64,000 bases of DNA. Origin: an uncultured Verrucomicrobiota bacterium (GTDB lineage Bacteria; Verrucomicrobiota; Verrucomicrobiia; Opitutales; Opitutaceae). The stretch lies in assembly GCA_903904685.1 (NCBI GenBank), contig CAIVDS010000058.1, positions 1 to 64,000 on the forward strand, written 5' to 3'. Below, piece by piece: positions 26,943 to 35,124 of this stretch (its first letter is position 1; each line of letters starts with the position of its first letter). A program made the translations under genes and the position numbers. The notes beneath the pieces were generated by a model. The model did not search any database. It was not told where the DNA came from and saw only the letters and a program-made list of their open reading frames with translations.

Positions 26943-27293
26943 TCACTGCATGTACGTGAGGGTGCGCAGACCCGCGATGCCCGAGACGATGACCGGCGTG
27001 CCCTGCGTGAAGTCAGTAGGATAGGCCTCGTTGGCGACCGTACTCAGAGCCTTCACGTAGTAGGAAGAGCCGACCAGCGAGGCGATGTTCACCTGATTGG
27101 TGCCGTTCTCCAAGAAGAACTGGTCGGCGGCGGCGCCGAGCTGGCGCATGTTGTTGGTGACCGACTTGTCCTGGGAGGCGGTGCGAACCTTCTGGAACGC
27201 GGGAATGGCCATGGCGGCAAGGAGACCGATGATGACCACGACAATCATGATTTCGACGAGCGTGAAGCCCTTGGATGAGTTGGTATGTTTCAT
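26943..27293 (-). CDS. Type IV pilin-like protein (prepilin-type N-terminus)
   Basis: A 116-residue prepilin. It begins with a short leader and the type III signal KGFTLVEIMIVVVIIGLLAA: cleavage after Gly, Phe+1, Glu+5, then the hydrophobic helix. After the helix come about 75 residues with DQFFLENGTNQVNIASLVG and no disulfide cysteines. The size fits the minimal pilins or pseudopilins common in Verrucomicrobia (type IV pilus or type II secretion). No prepilin peptidase, ATPase or secretin is in the window, so assembly depends on genes elsewhere. Its flanks recur, without the gene, at 32726-32800. Confidence 0.9.
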   Translation of the reverse strand: MKHTNSSKGFTLVEIMIVVVIIGLLAAMAIPAFQKVRTASQDKSVTNNMRQLGAAADQFFLENGTNQVNIASLVGSSYYVKALSTVANEAYPTDFTQGTPVIVSGIAGLRTLTYMQ

Positions 27294-27398
27294 GGGAATA
27301 ATTCCTGATCGCTAACGTTGTAGGGAATAAAAGGCTCAAATGTGAGCATTGATCACCACGACGCCCAACATATCGATTTGTTACAGGAATAAGAGCAG

Positions 27399-27426
27399 AA
27401 CGATGTAAAGAAATTGTATATTCACG
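27399..27426. repeat. 28-bp element upstream of pilin, repeated at 32773
   Basis: AACGATGTAAAGAAATTG... matches 25 of 28 bases with 32773-32800, in the same orientation. It lies about 105 bases upstream of the pilin start, between it and the 3' end of the PEP-CTERM gene. Its role is unknown; it could belong to the pilin control region. Confidence 0.75.
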
Positions 27427-27487
27427 GACGAGGACCAAGCCCGCGCAGCAGATCTTCAAATACACGCTCCTCTTTACACGTTGGGTC

Positions 27488-28447
27488 TCAGGTCACCGCT
27501 TCAACCGGCCTGGGTTTGCCGCTGGAACCCGAACGACGCCAAGCGACCAATCCGAAAAGCCCCATGGCGGCGGCAATAGGTATCCAAGCCCCCGCTTCGG
27601 GCACCGGATGCCCGTCGATGGTCACGGCGTTGCCCACCTGGTAGACGAGCAGGCCGCTCGCATTGAGGGCGGTGGCGGTAGAGGCCGATGTCACGCTGTT
27701 GGTGTTGTCCACCTCGATCACGATGTAGTTGGTGCCGATCACAAACTGCGCGTTGCCAGAAGTGCCGGTACCATTGGTGCCGTTTTGGAGGGTGAACGAT
27801 GTCGTGTTGGTCCATGCGCTCAATCCGCTGGCCGAGGCTGTGCCGCTTGACGGCAGGGTGGTACCATTGCCGGTGGGATTCACGAAAACGTTATACTGGT
27901 CGTCCGCCGCGATCGTCATGGAGATCGAGATGGCGTTTGTCACGAGACTGCCGGTGCCTCCGGTCCCCGTGATGTTAAAGGCCAGGGTGTAGAGGAATTT
28001 TGCCTCCTTGTAATAGGTGGACCCGCTTTGTCTGGCGGTCGAGGTGCCGTTGCCGGGCAGGAAAAGTCCGCCCGTGTTGACCGAGCTGCCCGAGCTGTCG
28101 ATGGCCGCCCCCGGCGCGGTGATCCATTGCGCGGAGGAGGTGTTTTGCACATAGCCCGAGCCGGTGATGGATGTTCCCAACACCGTGTAAGCCGACCCCG
28201 TGTACGCACTGGTGCCGGTGTAGGTGGTGTTGTTGTAGAGCGCATAGGTCACGTTCCAGTTGGCGTCGAGCGACCCTCCCGACTGCAAACCGCCGCTGCT
28301 GTTCAATCCCGTGTAATACAACCCCGTGATATTGGTGGCGGAACCCGCCCAAACGCCATTGGCCATGCCGGCAAAGATGCCGGTCAGCAGGATCAAAAGC
28401 ACTGGATTTGGGTTTGTTCTCAACTGACTTATACTAGGTGCATTCAT
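27488..28447 (-). CDS. PEP-CTERM-type exported protein
   Basis: A 319-residue secreted protein. N-terminal signal peptide (PVLLILLTGIFAGMANGVWA), then about 250 residues rich in Gly, Ser, Thr and Asn (many NT/NG pairs, no cysteine), and a C-terminal sorting signal: VPEAGAWIP, a hydrophobic helix and the basic cluster WRR. This is the PEP-CTERM tripartite pattern with the VPEAG variant seen in Verrucomicrobia, processed by an exosortase. ATG at 28447 is preferred over an upstream TTG. No exosortase gene lies in the window. It is likely a matrix or surface protein, next to a secreted protease and the pilin. Confidence 0.85.
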   Translation of the reverse strand: MNAPSISQLRTNPNPVLLILLTGIFAGMANGVWAGSATNITGLYYTGLNSSGGLQSGGSLDANWNVTYALYNNTTYTGTSAYTGSAYTVLGTSITGSGYVQNTSSAQWITAPGAAIDSSGSSVNTGGLFLPGNGTSTARQSGSTYYKEAKFLYTLAFNITGTGGTGSLVTNAISISMTIAADDQYNVFVNPTGNGTTLPSSGTASASGLSAWTNTTSFTLQNGTNGTGTSGNAQFVIGTNYIVIEVDNTNSVTSASTATALNASGLLVYQVGNAVTIDGHPVPEAGAWIPIAAAMGLFGLVAWRRSGSSGKPRPVEAVT

Positions 28448-28474
28448 CTTTTTTCTCAACTCGATTCTTGTATC

Positions 28475-29488
28475 TCAGTCTCCCGCCTCGGCCAGCGCCC
28501 GGGCGGCGGCTTCGTCTTGCGCCGCGATTTTGCGCACCCAAAGATCCGTTTCCACTTCGTAAAGGTTCAGCTTGCCCGCCGTGCGGATGAGCGTGAGCCT
28601 TTTTACTGTCGCTCGCACGGGTTCGTCCGCCATGGGTGTCTCGCCCTTCGGCGATACACTTGCCTCGATCCGCAAGACGTCGTCGCCCGCCGCCTTCAAA
28701 TCGAGGTCGAACTGCCACAGATCCGCCCATGAGTTGATAACGTGAAACGTGCCTGCGCGCGTCTGTGGGTTGTAGGTGAAGCCATTGAGCACGATCTGGT
28801 GCCCCACGCGGCCTCCGCTCCACGGACGCTGGCCCACGAAGCCGGGAGGCAATGCCTGCCATATCTCGCGGGGGAAAGAGGCCAAGATCGGCCGGCCCTT
28901 GCGCAGTTGCGCGCGCGTCCAATCGAAAGGATCGACGCCCACCGGCAATGGATGCACATGCGGGCGGGGCGAAGGCGTTTCCACCAGAGCATTGAGCGCC
29001 TTGTAGTAGAGCGGGTTTTCCCACGGCTTGTCGGACGGGCAATTGTTGATGGTTTTATAGATCTCGGGCGTGTTGAGGCAATACCCCGCGATGTCGAGCC
29101 AGTGAACGCGGGCGTAGAGCATGCAAGTGCCGCCGATCTGGTCGCGCATGATGTTCGGCTGGCACAACTGGACCGTCTCCAAGCCATTCTCGATCTTACT
29201 CACCTCAATGGTGACCTTAAGCGTGGTTTCCACTTTCACTACCTGCACCGTGGACTTGCCCTTGGCGAGCGGACTGCGACGGGCGAGCGCCTCCATCCAG
29301 GCGCGATCCTCGGGTGTGAGGGAAGCGAGCGGCACCAGCCCGCGCGACCCGTCGGCATTCCGCACCGCCGCATAAGCTCCGTCGATACGCGCGGCCACCG
29401 CCGTGTGTTGCACGTCTGCGTCGGCGAACGCAGCGTCCGACAGGACGAGTGCTGCCAGAATCGCGACTAAGACGCGTGCGGGGTTCAT
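28475..29488 (-). CDS. Secreted papain-like cysteine peptidase
   Basis: A 337-residue exported protein: signal peptide VLVAILAALVLSDAAFADA, then a short SH3-like/SHD1-like module (about 35-70, AAVRNADGSRGLVPLASLTP), then a C1-like peptidase core. The papain tetrad can be traced: Gln117 and Cys122 in RDQIGGTCMLYA, His230 in GHQIVLNGF, Asn252 in HVINSWADLW. Extra cysteines at 109, 137 and 150 could form disulfides. It precedes the PEP-CTERM gene by 27 bases on the same strand, so the two are probably co-transcribed. The ATG before NPARVLVA is chosen because it gives the signal peptide. Confidence 0.72.
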   Translation of the reverse strand: MNPARVLVAILAALVLSDAAFADADVQHTAVAARIDGAYAAVRNADGSRGLVPLASLTPEDRAWMEALARRSPLAKGKSTVQVVKVETTLKVTIEVSKIENGLETVQLCQPNIMRDQIGGTCMLYARVHWLDIAGYCLNTPEIYKTINNCPSDKPWENPLYYKALNALVETPSPRPHVHPLPVGVDPFDWTRAQLRKGRPILASFPREIWQALPPGFVGQRPWSGGRVGHQIVLNGFTYNPQTRAGTFHVINSWADLWQFDLDLKAAGDDVLRIEASVSPKGETPMADEPVRATVKRLTLIRTAGKLNLYEVETDLWVRKIAAQDEAAARALAEAGD

Positions 29489-29658
29489 TGCCTCCAGCGC
29501 ACACCAGCCGGCCGCATAATCCAAGGACTTTCGTCTTCAACATAATGTGTTTGGCCATGGGTTGGCATACTCGGCGTATCCAGCAATTCGGCCCTGCCTC
29601 AATCCGAACAAAAATGGTTAATCCGAAGGTGTCTGGGAGAGTTTGATCAGCTTATGGT

Positions 29659-29780
29659 TTCTCGGACATGGTGATGGGCCGCTGCACTTGAGCTTTGAGG
29701 TGGCTGCGAAGTCGTCGTTTTGTTTTTATCCAACGTTCAGGGATTCATTCATTGATGAAACCTCCAACCCCTTTGGCTTA
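29659..29780 (+). repeat. Dispersed ~110-bp repeat, copy B
   Basis: Contains GGGCCGCTGCACTTGAGCTT, GGCTGCGAAGTCGTCGTTTT and GGATTCATTCATTGATGAAA, ending CCCCTTTGGCTT, 10 bases before the GH38 start codon. The region 29489-29790 (about 300 bases) holds no gene; apart from this repeat nothing was recognised in it. Confidence 0.8.
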
Positions 29781-29790
29781 ACTTAACCCC

Positions 29791-31917
29791 ATGAACATCC
29801 ATCTCATCTTTAATGCGCACATTGATCCCGTCTGGCTTTGGCCGTGGCAGGCGGGTCTCGACGAAGTCTTGGCGACGTGCCGCAGTGCTTGCGACCGGCT
29901 CGACGCCCATCCTGATCTGACTTTCTCGCGGGGCGAAGCCTGGGTCTATCGCCAGATTGAACGACTTGATCCCGCACTGTTTCGTCGGATTAGTCGTTTC
30001 ATCAGGCAGGGGCGATGGGAGATTGTGGGCGGCTGGTGGATTCAACCGGACTGCAACCTGCCGAGCGGGTTCGCGATGGAACGACAGATCGAAGAGGGGA
30101 AACGTTACTTCCGCGACCGCTTCGGATCTTTTCCGAAAGTTGGATATAATGTGGACAGCTTTGGGCATGGTGCCGCACTGCCCGGTTATCTGCGCGCCGC
30201 GGGCCAGCGTTACTATGTGATGATGCGTCCGCAGGAGCACGAGATGGCGTTGCCGGCGCGTCTCTTCCGTTGGCGGGGCTACGAGGGCGATCCTGAAGTG
30301 GTCACCTTTCGAATCGCGTCCGGATATACGACGAGAGAACTGAGCGAGAACCATATCGCGGCGTGCCTGAAAGGTCTGCACGAGGGGGTGAACGATACGA
30401 TGTGTTTTGTCGGAGTCGGCGATCATGGCGGCGGGCCGACCGAGCGGCAGATCGCATGGTTGCGCGAACATTGGAATGCCTTCGACGGGCACCAGTTTGT
30501 TTTTTCGACCCCGTCCCGCTACTTCAAGGCCGTCGCCAAACACGCCTCCTCCCTCCCGCTGGTGACGGGCGAACTCCAGATGCATGCCGTGGGTTGTTAC
30601 AGCGTCTACAGGCCGGTTAAGACCGCGTTGCGCCGGGCGGAGCATCTGCTCGACCAGGCGGGGCGGTTGCGCAACAAACTGACGCCGTCTCAAGAGCGCG
30701 ATGTTCCCGAGTTGGGCGAAGCGTGGCGCCAGGTCGCATTCAATCAATTCCACGACACGTTGGGCGGCACCTGCCTGCCGAGCGCTTATCCGCAAATCCT
30801 CGACCAACTCGGTGCGGCGGCGGCCGCGGCCGACGAAGTCATCCAGATTGGTTTTCGCGGTCTCCTGCAATCCGAAGGCGGGGATGTCTTGCAGCGTATC
30901 GCGGTGCACAATCCTTCGGCCATGGACTTTGACGGAACGGTTGAATTTGAACCGTGGCGGGCTGATCCGTGGAACGAGCGCACCCATCTTCTCGACGACA
31001 AGGGACGGCGTCACCCCTTCCAACGCATCCGCTCCGAAGCCATCGCCGGGAATGACAATACGGGGAAAATACTCTTCCCCGTCCGCGCGGCCGCTGGAAA
31101 AACCGTTTTCTTTCGCATTACGGAAGAGGGGAATCCGGCCCCGGTCAGAAGCGGTGTTTCCGGTTCCGCCACGAAGCTGAAAAACAACCGGGGTGTCTCG
31201 ATTGATGTCGCATCGGGCTGGAGTCTTTCGCTCGGCCGCCGGGCTGTAACCGTCCCCGTGCTCCAGCTTATTGTAGACCCTACCGATACTTGGTCGCATG
31301 GTGTTCGCACCTATGGAGTGTCGATCGCCGAACCTGTTTGGGAGAAACCGGAGTTGATTGAAACCGGACCGTTAAGGTCCGCTCTTATCCAGACCGGGAA
31401 AATAGGGCAAAGTCGCCTTCAGGCCGAATGGCGTGTCGAGGCGAATGCGTCGCATGCGGAGCTTCTACTGCGCGTTTTCTGGTCGGAAAAACACAAGCTG
31501 CTGAAATTGACCTTGCCGTTGCCGGCTAGCGCCAAGGAGCGGATCGATGGCGTGATGGGCGGGATGTTGGTTCGCCCCAACGACGGTCGGGAGTTGCCTC
31601 TGCGTGATTGGACTCGGGTGACCTGCGGCGGCAATACGCTTGGCGTGGTCGCGCCCGACATCTACGCGCTGGACGGGGATGGCGGGGAACTCCGATTCAC
31701 CTTGCTGCGCAGTCCATTGATGGCGCATCACGACCCGCAGCCCCCGGAGCACCCGCGCGGCGTGGTGTCGGATCAGGGCGAGCACATCTTCCGCTTCTGT
31801 TTCTTCCTCGGGGAAACCAACACGGAGCAACTCGACCGTCACTCGCTTCAACTGCAGCAACCGCCGCTGTTGGCCGATTTGACGAAGGGCATGCCAACCC
31901 GGTTTCCATCATTCTGA
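29791..31917 (+). CDS. GH38 alpha-mannosidase
   Basis: A 708-residue glycosidase. The zinc-site start MNIHLIFNAHIDPVWLWPW (His10, Asp12) is diagnostic, and GYNVDSFGHG supplies the nucleophile Asp122; GELQMHAVGCYS and FNQFHDTLGGTCLPSAY are further GH38 blocks. The C-terminal half is the usual beta-sandwich region. There is no signal peptide, so it trims imported mannosides or N-glycan pieces. The leader is formed by copy B of the dispersed repeat, which could therefore carry the promoter. Monocistronic. Confidence 0.93.
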   Translation: MNIHLIFNAHIDPVWLWPWQAGLDEVLATCRSACDRLDAHPDLTFSRGEAWVYRQIERLDPALFRRISRFIRQGRWEIVGGWWIQPDCNLPSGFAMERQIEEGKRYFRDRFGSFPKVGYNVDSFGHGAALPGYLRAAGQRYYVMMRPQEHEMALPARLFRWRGYEGDPEVVTFRIASGYTTRELSENHIAACLKGLHEGVNDTMCFVGVGDHGGGPTERQIAWLREHWNAFDGHQFVFSTPSRYFKAVAKHASSLPLVTGELQMHAVGCYSVYRPVKTALRRAEHLLDQAGRLRNKLTPSQERDVPELGEAWRQVAFNQFHDTLGGTCLPSAYPQILDQLGAAAAAADEVIQIGFRGLLQSEGGDVLQRIAVHNPSAMDFDGTVEFEPWRADPWNERTHLLDDKGRRHPFQRIRSEAIAGNDNTGKILFPVRAAAGKTVFFRITEEGNPAPVRSGVSGSATKLKNNRGVSIDVASGWSLSLGRRAVTVPVLQLIVDPTDTWSHGVRTYGVSIAEPVWEKPELIETGPLRSALIQTGKIGQSRLQAEWRVEANASHAELLLRVFWSEKHKLLKLTLPLPASAKERIDGVMGGMLVRPNDGRELPLRDWTRVTCGGNTLGVVAPDIYALDGDGGELRFTLLRSPLMAHHDPQPPEHPRGVVSDQGEHIFRFCFFLGETNTEQLDRHSLQLQQPPLLADLTKGMPTRFPSF

Positions 31918-32031
31918 CGATCCTGTCGCTCGGATAGCGGGTTGGTTGTCACGACATCAGATCGTAAGTTCGGACGGCTTGATTATAATTCATGCATTCC
32001 CCTTGCCCGTGACACGGGAATTGAGGACGGG

Positions 32032-32532
32032 TCATTTTTTCAACTCGCGCAAGAGCGACGGGATATCGAGAGGGCGGGTATACATCGCCAGCTTGCCATC
32101 TTCGCCAACAGGCCACTTTTCCTTGGGGCGATCAAAATACAGCTCCAGGCCGTTGTGGTCCGGATCATGCAGGTAAAGCGCTTCACTGACTCCGTGATCC
32201 GCCGCGCCATCCAGGGGAATCTTGGCCTCCTGCAGTCGCCAATAGGCGTCCGCCAAATCCGATCTCGTCGCATACAGCAGGGCGACATGATAAAGCCCGG
32301 TGGTTCCCGGCGCGGGAGGATGGCCTCCCTGACTATCCCATGTGTTCAAGCCGATATGGTGGTGGTATCCGCCGGCGGAAATAAACGCCGCCTGAGCACC
32401 AAAGCGCTGCATCAACTGAAAGCCCAGAACTCCGCAATAAAACGCCAGTGAACGCTCGATATCCGAGACACGGAGATGCACATGGCCGATGCGGACATCG
32501 GGAGATATTGGGCGAGCGAGTGTGGCATTCAT
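32032..32532 (-). CDS. VOC family dioxygenase-like protein (catechol-2,3-dioxygenase CatE type)
   Basis: A 166-residue glyoxalase-fold protein. First half IGHVHLRVSDIERSLAFYCG and GYHHHIGLNTWDS, second half LYHVALLYATRSDLADAYW and LHDPDHNGLELYF. The metal ligands His (GHVHL), His (YHVAL) and Glu (GLELY) follow the extradiol/CatE pattern, but the protein is about half the length of full CatE, so it may work as a dimer or be a lyase. The ATG at 32532 is preferred over GTG at 32544 because CAGGTGAA lies about 10 bases upstream of it. Confidence 0.82.
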   Translation of the reverse strand: MNATLARPISPDVRIGHVHLRVSDIERSLAFYCGVLGFQLMQRFGAQAAFISAGGYHHHIGLNTWDSQGGHPPAPGTTGLYHVALLYATRSDLADAYWRLQEAKIPLDGAADHGVSEALYLHDPDHNGLELYFDRPKEKWPVGEDGKLAMYTRPLDIPSLLRELKK

Positions 32533-32610
32533 GGTAAGATTCACCTGACGTTGATTATACCGCAGTGGGTTGATTTATCCACTCCCGGTTCAAATCTGCT
32601 TGAAAAAGAT

Positions 32611-32718
32611 CGAGGCCATGTTCACGCGGGCTTTGAGCGGATGCGAGGTCATCGTTTTGTTTTCATCGAATAGTCGGGGATTCATTCATTGATGAAACGT
32701 GCCGCGACTCCTTGGGCT
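32611..32718 (+). repeat. Dispersed ~110-bp repeat, copy C
   Basis: Contains GCGGGCTTTGAGCGGATGCG, GTCATCGTTTTGTTTTCATC, AATAGTCGGGGATTCATTCA and TTGATGAAAC, ending GACTCCTTGGGCT. The intergenic space 32533-32863 (331 bases) holds this copy and the pilin-flank junction at 32726 but no gene. Confidence 0.82.
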
Positions 32719-32725
32719 CGTTGGT

Positions 32726-32800
32726 GAATTTACCGGTCGAGCAAAAAACCGCTCTTGCGAACAGTGGCGTAAAACGATGTAAAAGAATTGTATATTAACG
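32726..32800. repeat. Junction of pilin downstream and upstream flanks without a pilin gene
   Basis: 32726-32765 resembles the pilin terminator region at 26878-26919 (GAATTTACCGGT, GAGCAAAAAA, CCGC, TTGCGAA in order). After only about 8 bases, 32773-32800 matches 25 of 28 bases of the pilin upstream element at 27399-27426. The two elements flank the pilin gene, 480 bases apart, at 26.9-27.4 kb. Here they are almost joined in the same order and orientation, as expected if a paralogous pilin cassette had been deleted. Confidence 0.65.
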
Positions 32801-32863
32801 CAGACCCCGAAAATAAGATGCCCAGATAGCGATATATTCGTATCAGTGCTAAGAACTATTATC

Positions 32864-33232
32864 ATGGCCAACATTTTACTGATCGATGACTTCGGGGATT
32901 TGCGCGAGATGATCGCCCTTTTTCTCAAGGAGCAGGGGCATGCCATCACCGAAGCGTGTGACGGCCTTCAGGCGATCCAATGTTACAAGGAGGAGAAATT
33001 CGACGTGGTCGTCACCGATATGAGCATGCCCAACAAGGATGGCGTCGAAACCATCGCCGAATTGCTCCGGATCAACGCGGACGCACGCATTGTCGCCATA
33101 TCCGGTGGCGACCGTCTTGTCTCACCTGAGGCTTACCTGGAAATGGCAAAAAATCTGGGGGTAAGGCAAGTGCTGAAGAAACCCTTTGGCCTCCATCAGT
33201 TCGAGGAATGCATTCTCGCCGCATTGGCCTGA
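32864..33232 (+). CDS. Stand-alone response regulator receiver (CheY-like)
   Basis: A 122-residue single receiver domain. The acidic pair in ILLIDD, phospho-acceptor Asp52 in VVVTDMSMPNKDG, Ser80 in IVAISGG and Lys106 in VLKKPF are all in place, so it should be phosphorylatable. There is no output domain. No histidine kinase lies nearby, so its partner is elsewhere. The ATG before ANILLIDD is chosen over an upstream in-frame ATG at 32846. The leader contains the pilin-flank junction, a possible inherited promoter. Confidence 0.92.
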   Translation: MANILLIDDFGDLREMIALFLKEQGHAITEACDGLQAIQCYKEEKFDVVVTDMSMPNKDGVETIAELLRINADARIVAISGGDRLVSPEAYLEMAKNLGVRQVLKKPFGLHQFEECILAALA

Positions 33233-33292
33233 CTGCAGGCCGGAACGTGGTTGGGTTACAGCAGCAAGTCCGTCTGTTTAACGGCGCTCTCT

Positions 33293-33369
33293 TGGCAGCC
33301 GTCGTTCTGTTTTCATCGAACAGTCGGGGATTCAGTCAGGGAGGAAACTCATCGCGTCCCCTTTGACTC
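33293..33369 (+). repeat. Dispersed ~110-bp repeat, copy D (5'-truncated)
   Basis: Contains GTCGTTCTGTTTTCATCGAA, CAGTCGGGGATTCA and GGAAACTCATCGCGTCCCC. The 5' third seen in copies A, B and E is missing. It runs into the 3' end of the minus-strand gene at 33349-33810 and supplies that gene's stop codon. Confidence 0.72.
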
Positions 33370-33810
33370 GTCACCGTTGATCTTGAGCACGGAATACTCC
33401 TCAACAATGTCCGTAAACTTGTCTCTGTGGGCGGGGCCGAGGTCAAGTCGAGCGAGACTCCACCCTCCCTGTCCGATGGTAATCCCATAGACCTGTGCGG
33501 TGGTCCCTTTGTAGGGTCCTGCCAATACCAAAACGCGGTCCCCGGTCTTCAGGGGCGCTCCATTAAACCTGCTGCAGATGGGCCTAATCCACGGCCAGCA
33601 TGTAAACATGCCGAGGAAAAATCCAAGACCAGCCGTAGCGGTCAGTGCGAGCAGCAGCAATGCCAACCCCTGCCAGTCGGACGCAATGCTGGTAAGTCGC
33701 ACACCATCCACAAGCATCCCGAGCACGAACGCTTCCATCACGCATGCTCCGATGATCCATGAGACGACCACTGGACGGGCGCAAATTCTGTTGAGCACAG
33801 TCGGCGTCAT
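33349..33810 (-). CDS. Membrane protein with C-terminal KOW-like motif
   Basis: A 153-residue hypothetical protein. Two hydrophobic segments (about 12-35 and 47-72) are followed by a soluble tail with LKTGDRVLVLAGPYKGTTAQ, which fits the KOW motif of NusG/ribosomal L24-type beta-barrels. The tail probably faces the cytosol. The last residues (DESKGTR) and the stop are encoded inside copy D of the dispersed repeat, so the original C-terminus may have been replaced. Function unknown; an RNA- or protein-binding membrane protein is one reading. Confidence 0.65.
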   Translation of the reverse strand: MTPTVLNRICARPVVVSWIIGACVMEAFVLGMLVDGVRLTSIASDWQGLALLLLALTATAGLGFFLGMFTCWPWIRPICSRFNGAPLKTGDRVLVLAGPYKGTTAQVYGITIGQGGWSLARLDLGPAHRDKFTDIVEEYSVLKINGDESKGTR

Positions 33811-33879
33811 CTTATAGCGGCGGACATAAAGCGCGCCAAGGAGGCGCGACGGGTTTGTTGATTCTTGTTTTTCATGACA

Positions 33880-33992
33880 ACGGGATGATCCGCCGCACTC
33901 AAGCTTTGGGCGGATGCGAAGTCATCGTTTTGTTTTCATCGAACAGTCGGGGATTCATTCATTGATGAAACTCGCCTCGGCTCCTTCGGCTT
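33880..33992 (+). repeat. Dispersed ~110-bp repeat, copy E (most complete)
   Basis: Contains a 7-bp stem ATCCGCC...GGCGGAT (about 33886-33914), then GATGCGAAGTCATCGTTTTG, TTTTCATCGAACAGTCGGGG, ATTCATTCATTGATGAAAC and CGGCTCCTTCGGCTT. Used here as the reference copy. The space 33811-34065 has no gene otherwise. Confidence 0.85.
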
Positions 33993-34065
33993 GATTGCTT
34001 TTTAAGTTGCTGGAATAGTGCGCCATGAATACCAGCAAACATCTGCAATGCTAAGTTTTCCACGC

Positions 34066-35055
34066 ATGGATACATTCATAATCTTGACGGTAGTTAGTGC
34101 TATTCTCGCATTAAGTGCAGTCGTGGTAAAATGGAGTGATGATCAGTCAAAGGCTGCAGCAGAGGCTGCAGCAGAGAAGGTGGAAAAGGCTCGCCAAGGG
34201 AGTTTGGCTGAATTGCGCCAGCAGGAAATTATTCAGATGTTCGTAGCTAAAAATGAAATCGAAAGTCTCCGAACGCAGCTTGAGCGTAAAACAAAAGAAG
34301 TGGCGCCGAATACGACTGACGATCATGGGGACTTATCCGCTACTTTTACTGAAGGGCTAGACAGGTCGATAAATTCGGCCCTGAGGGAAATTAACGAAGA
34401 AGCCGTGCTTGCCGTTAAAAAACGCGCAGAGGATCTAAGGAAGAGAAAAGAAGCTGAGCAAAAAGCCGAAGAAATTAACCGCGTAGCTAGGGCCGTTCTC
34501 GTGAAAGTCCGGCAAGCTGTTCTTACGACTTTTAACGCAGCACCTAAGCTGGGGTTCGAGGTGGTGGAAGAAATGAGCCCATACGCCCCTGAATGGGTAA
34601 AAGGCGTTTATCCGATTCCCGGGAAAATAGTGTTCGTTCAAGGAGACGAACGCCTACGGCAAGAATTCAAAGATTTTTATCTTTTTAAAATATCATCCAA
34701 AAATGGAATGTGTGCCGTATGCAAATGGAGCCCGGGAATAGTGTCGCCAGAAAATCTGCCCGATACGCCTCCCTCCCTAGTCATAGCGGCTGGCGAAGGA
34801 AGCGACCCTCACCCTTGGCTACCTGCGGCAGCGCACTTCATTTTTACAGGAGAAACACGCGCTAGTGGCCCCATCATCAGTGTGAGGTACGAGCCTTCGT
34901 TTGAGACGAAAGCCGAGATTATCTTGCACCTTGTTACTGCCCACAACGACGGGAAGTTAAGTGCAGAAGAGCTTGCATCTAAAGTTACGATAGAAGTTCT
35001 GAAGCACCTGCGAGGCATGGAGATTTCGGAGCTCGAAAAAAAGGGAGCACGCTAA
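34066..35055 (+). CDS. Low-GC hypothetical protein with membrane anchor and coiled coil
   Basis: A 329-residue protein, not recognised. A single N-terminal membrane helix (IILTVVSAILALSAVVV) is followed by about 110 residues of Ala/Glu/Lys-rich coiled coil (KAAAEAAAEKVEKA, KKRAEDLRKRKEAEQKAEE) and then a globular C-terminal domain of some 180 residues containing YLFKISSKNGMCAVCKWSPG. Other starts at 34018 (GTG) and 34048 (ATG) are in frame. Base use differs from neighbours: 53 G+C in 120 bases at 34201-34320 (44%) by hand count, with many A-ending codons. This suggests recent transfer. It stands alone between repeat copy E and the heptad locus. Confidence 0.7.
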   Translation: MDTFIILTVVSAILALSAVVVKWSDDQSKAAAEAAAEKVEKARQGSLAELRQQEIIQMFVAKNEIESLRTQLERKTKEVAPNTTDDHGDLSATFTEGLDRSINSALREINEEAVLAVKKRAEDLRKRKEAEQKAEEINRVARAVLVKVRQAVLTTFNAAPKLGFEVVEEMSPYAPEWVKGVYPIPGKIVFVQGDERLRQEFKDFYLFKISSKNGMCAVCKWSPGIVSPENLPDTPPSLVIAAGEGSDPHPWLPAAAHFIFTGETRASGPIISVRYEPSFETKAEIILHLVTAHNDGKLSAEELASKVTIEVLKHLRGMEISELEKKGAR

Positions 35056-35124
35056 GCTACCCATTTGTTACCCTGCTCTGTTGGTAGGCTGGATGTTTCG
35101 GAGCGGTCGGCCCGGAGGGGCCCC

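Noticed and set aside
29749-31299. 516-residue open frame antisense to the GH38 gene
   Set aside because: GH38 catalytic motifs are on the plus strand; the antisense product is Arg/Gly-rich without any motif.
33900-33992. Short reading frames inside the dispersed repeat (either strand)
   Set aside because: Stops fall at different places in different copies and indels break the frame, so the repeat is not coding.
34018-34065. GTG or upstream ATG start for the coiled-coil protein
   Set aside because: Possible, but they add a hydrophilic stretch before the membrane helix; ATG 34066 gives the cleaner anchor. Left as alternative.
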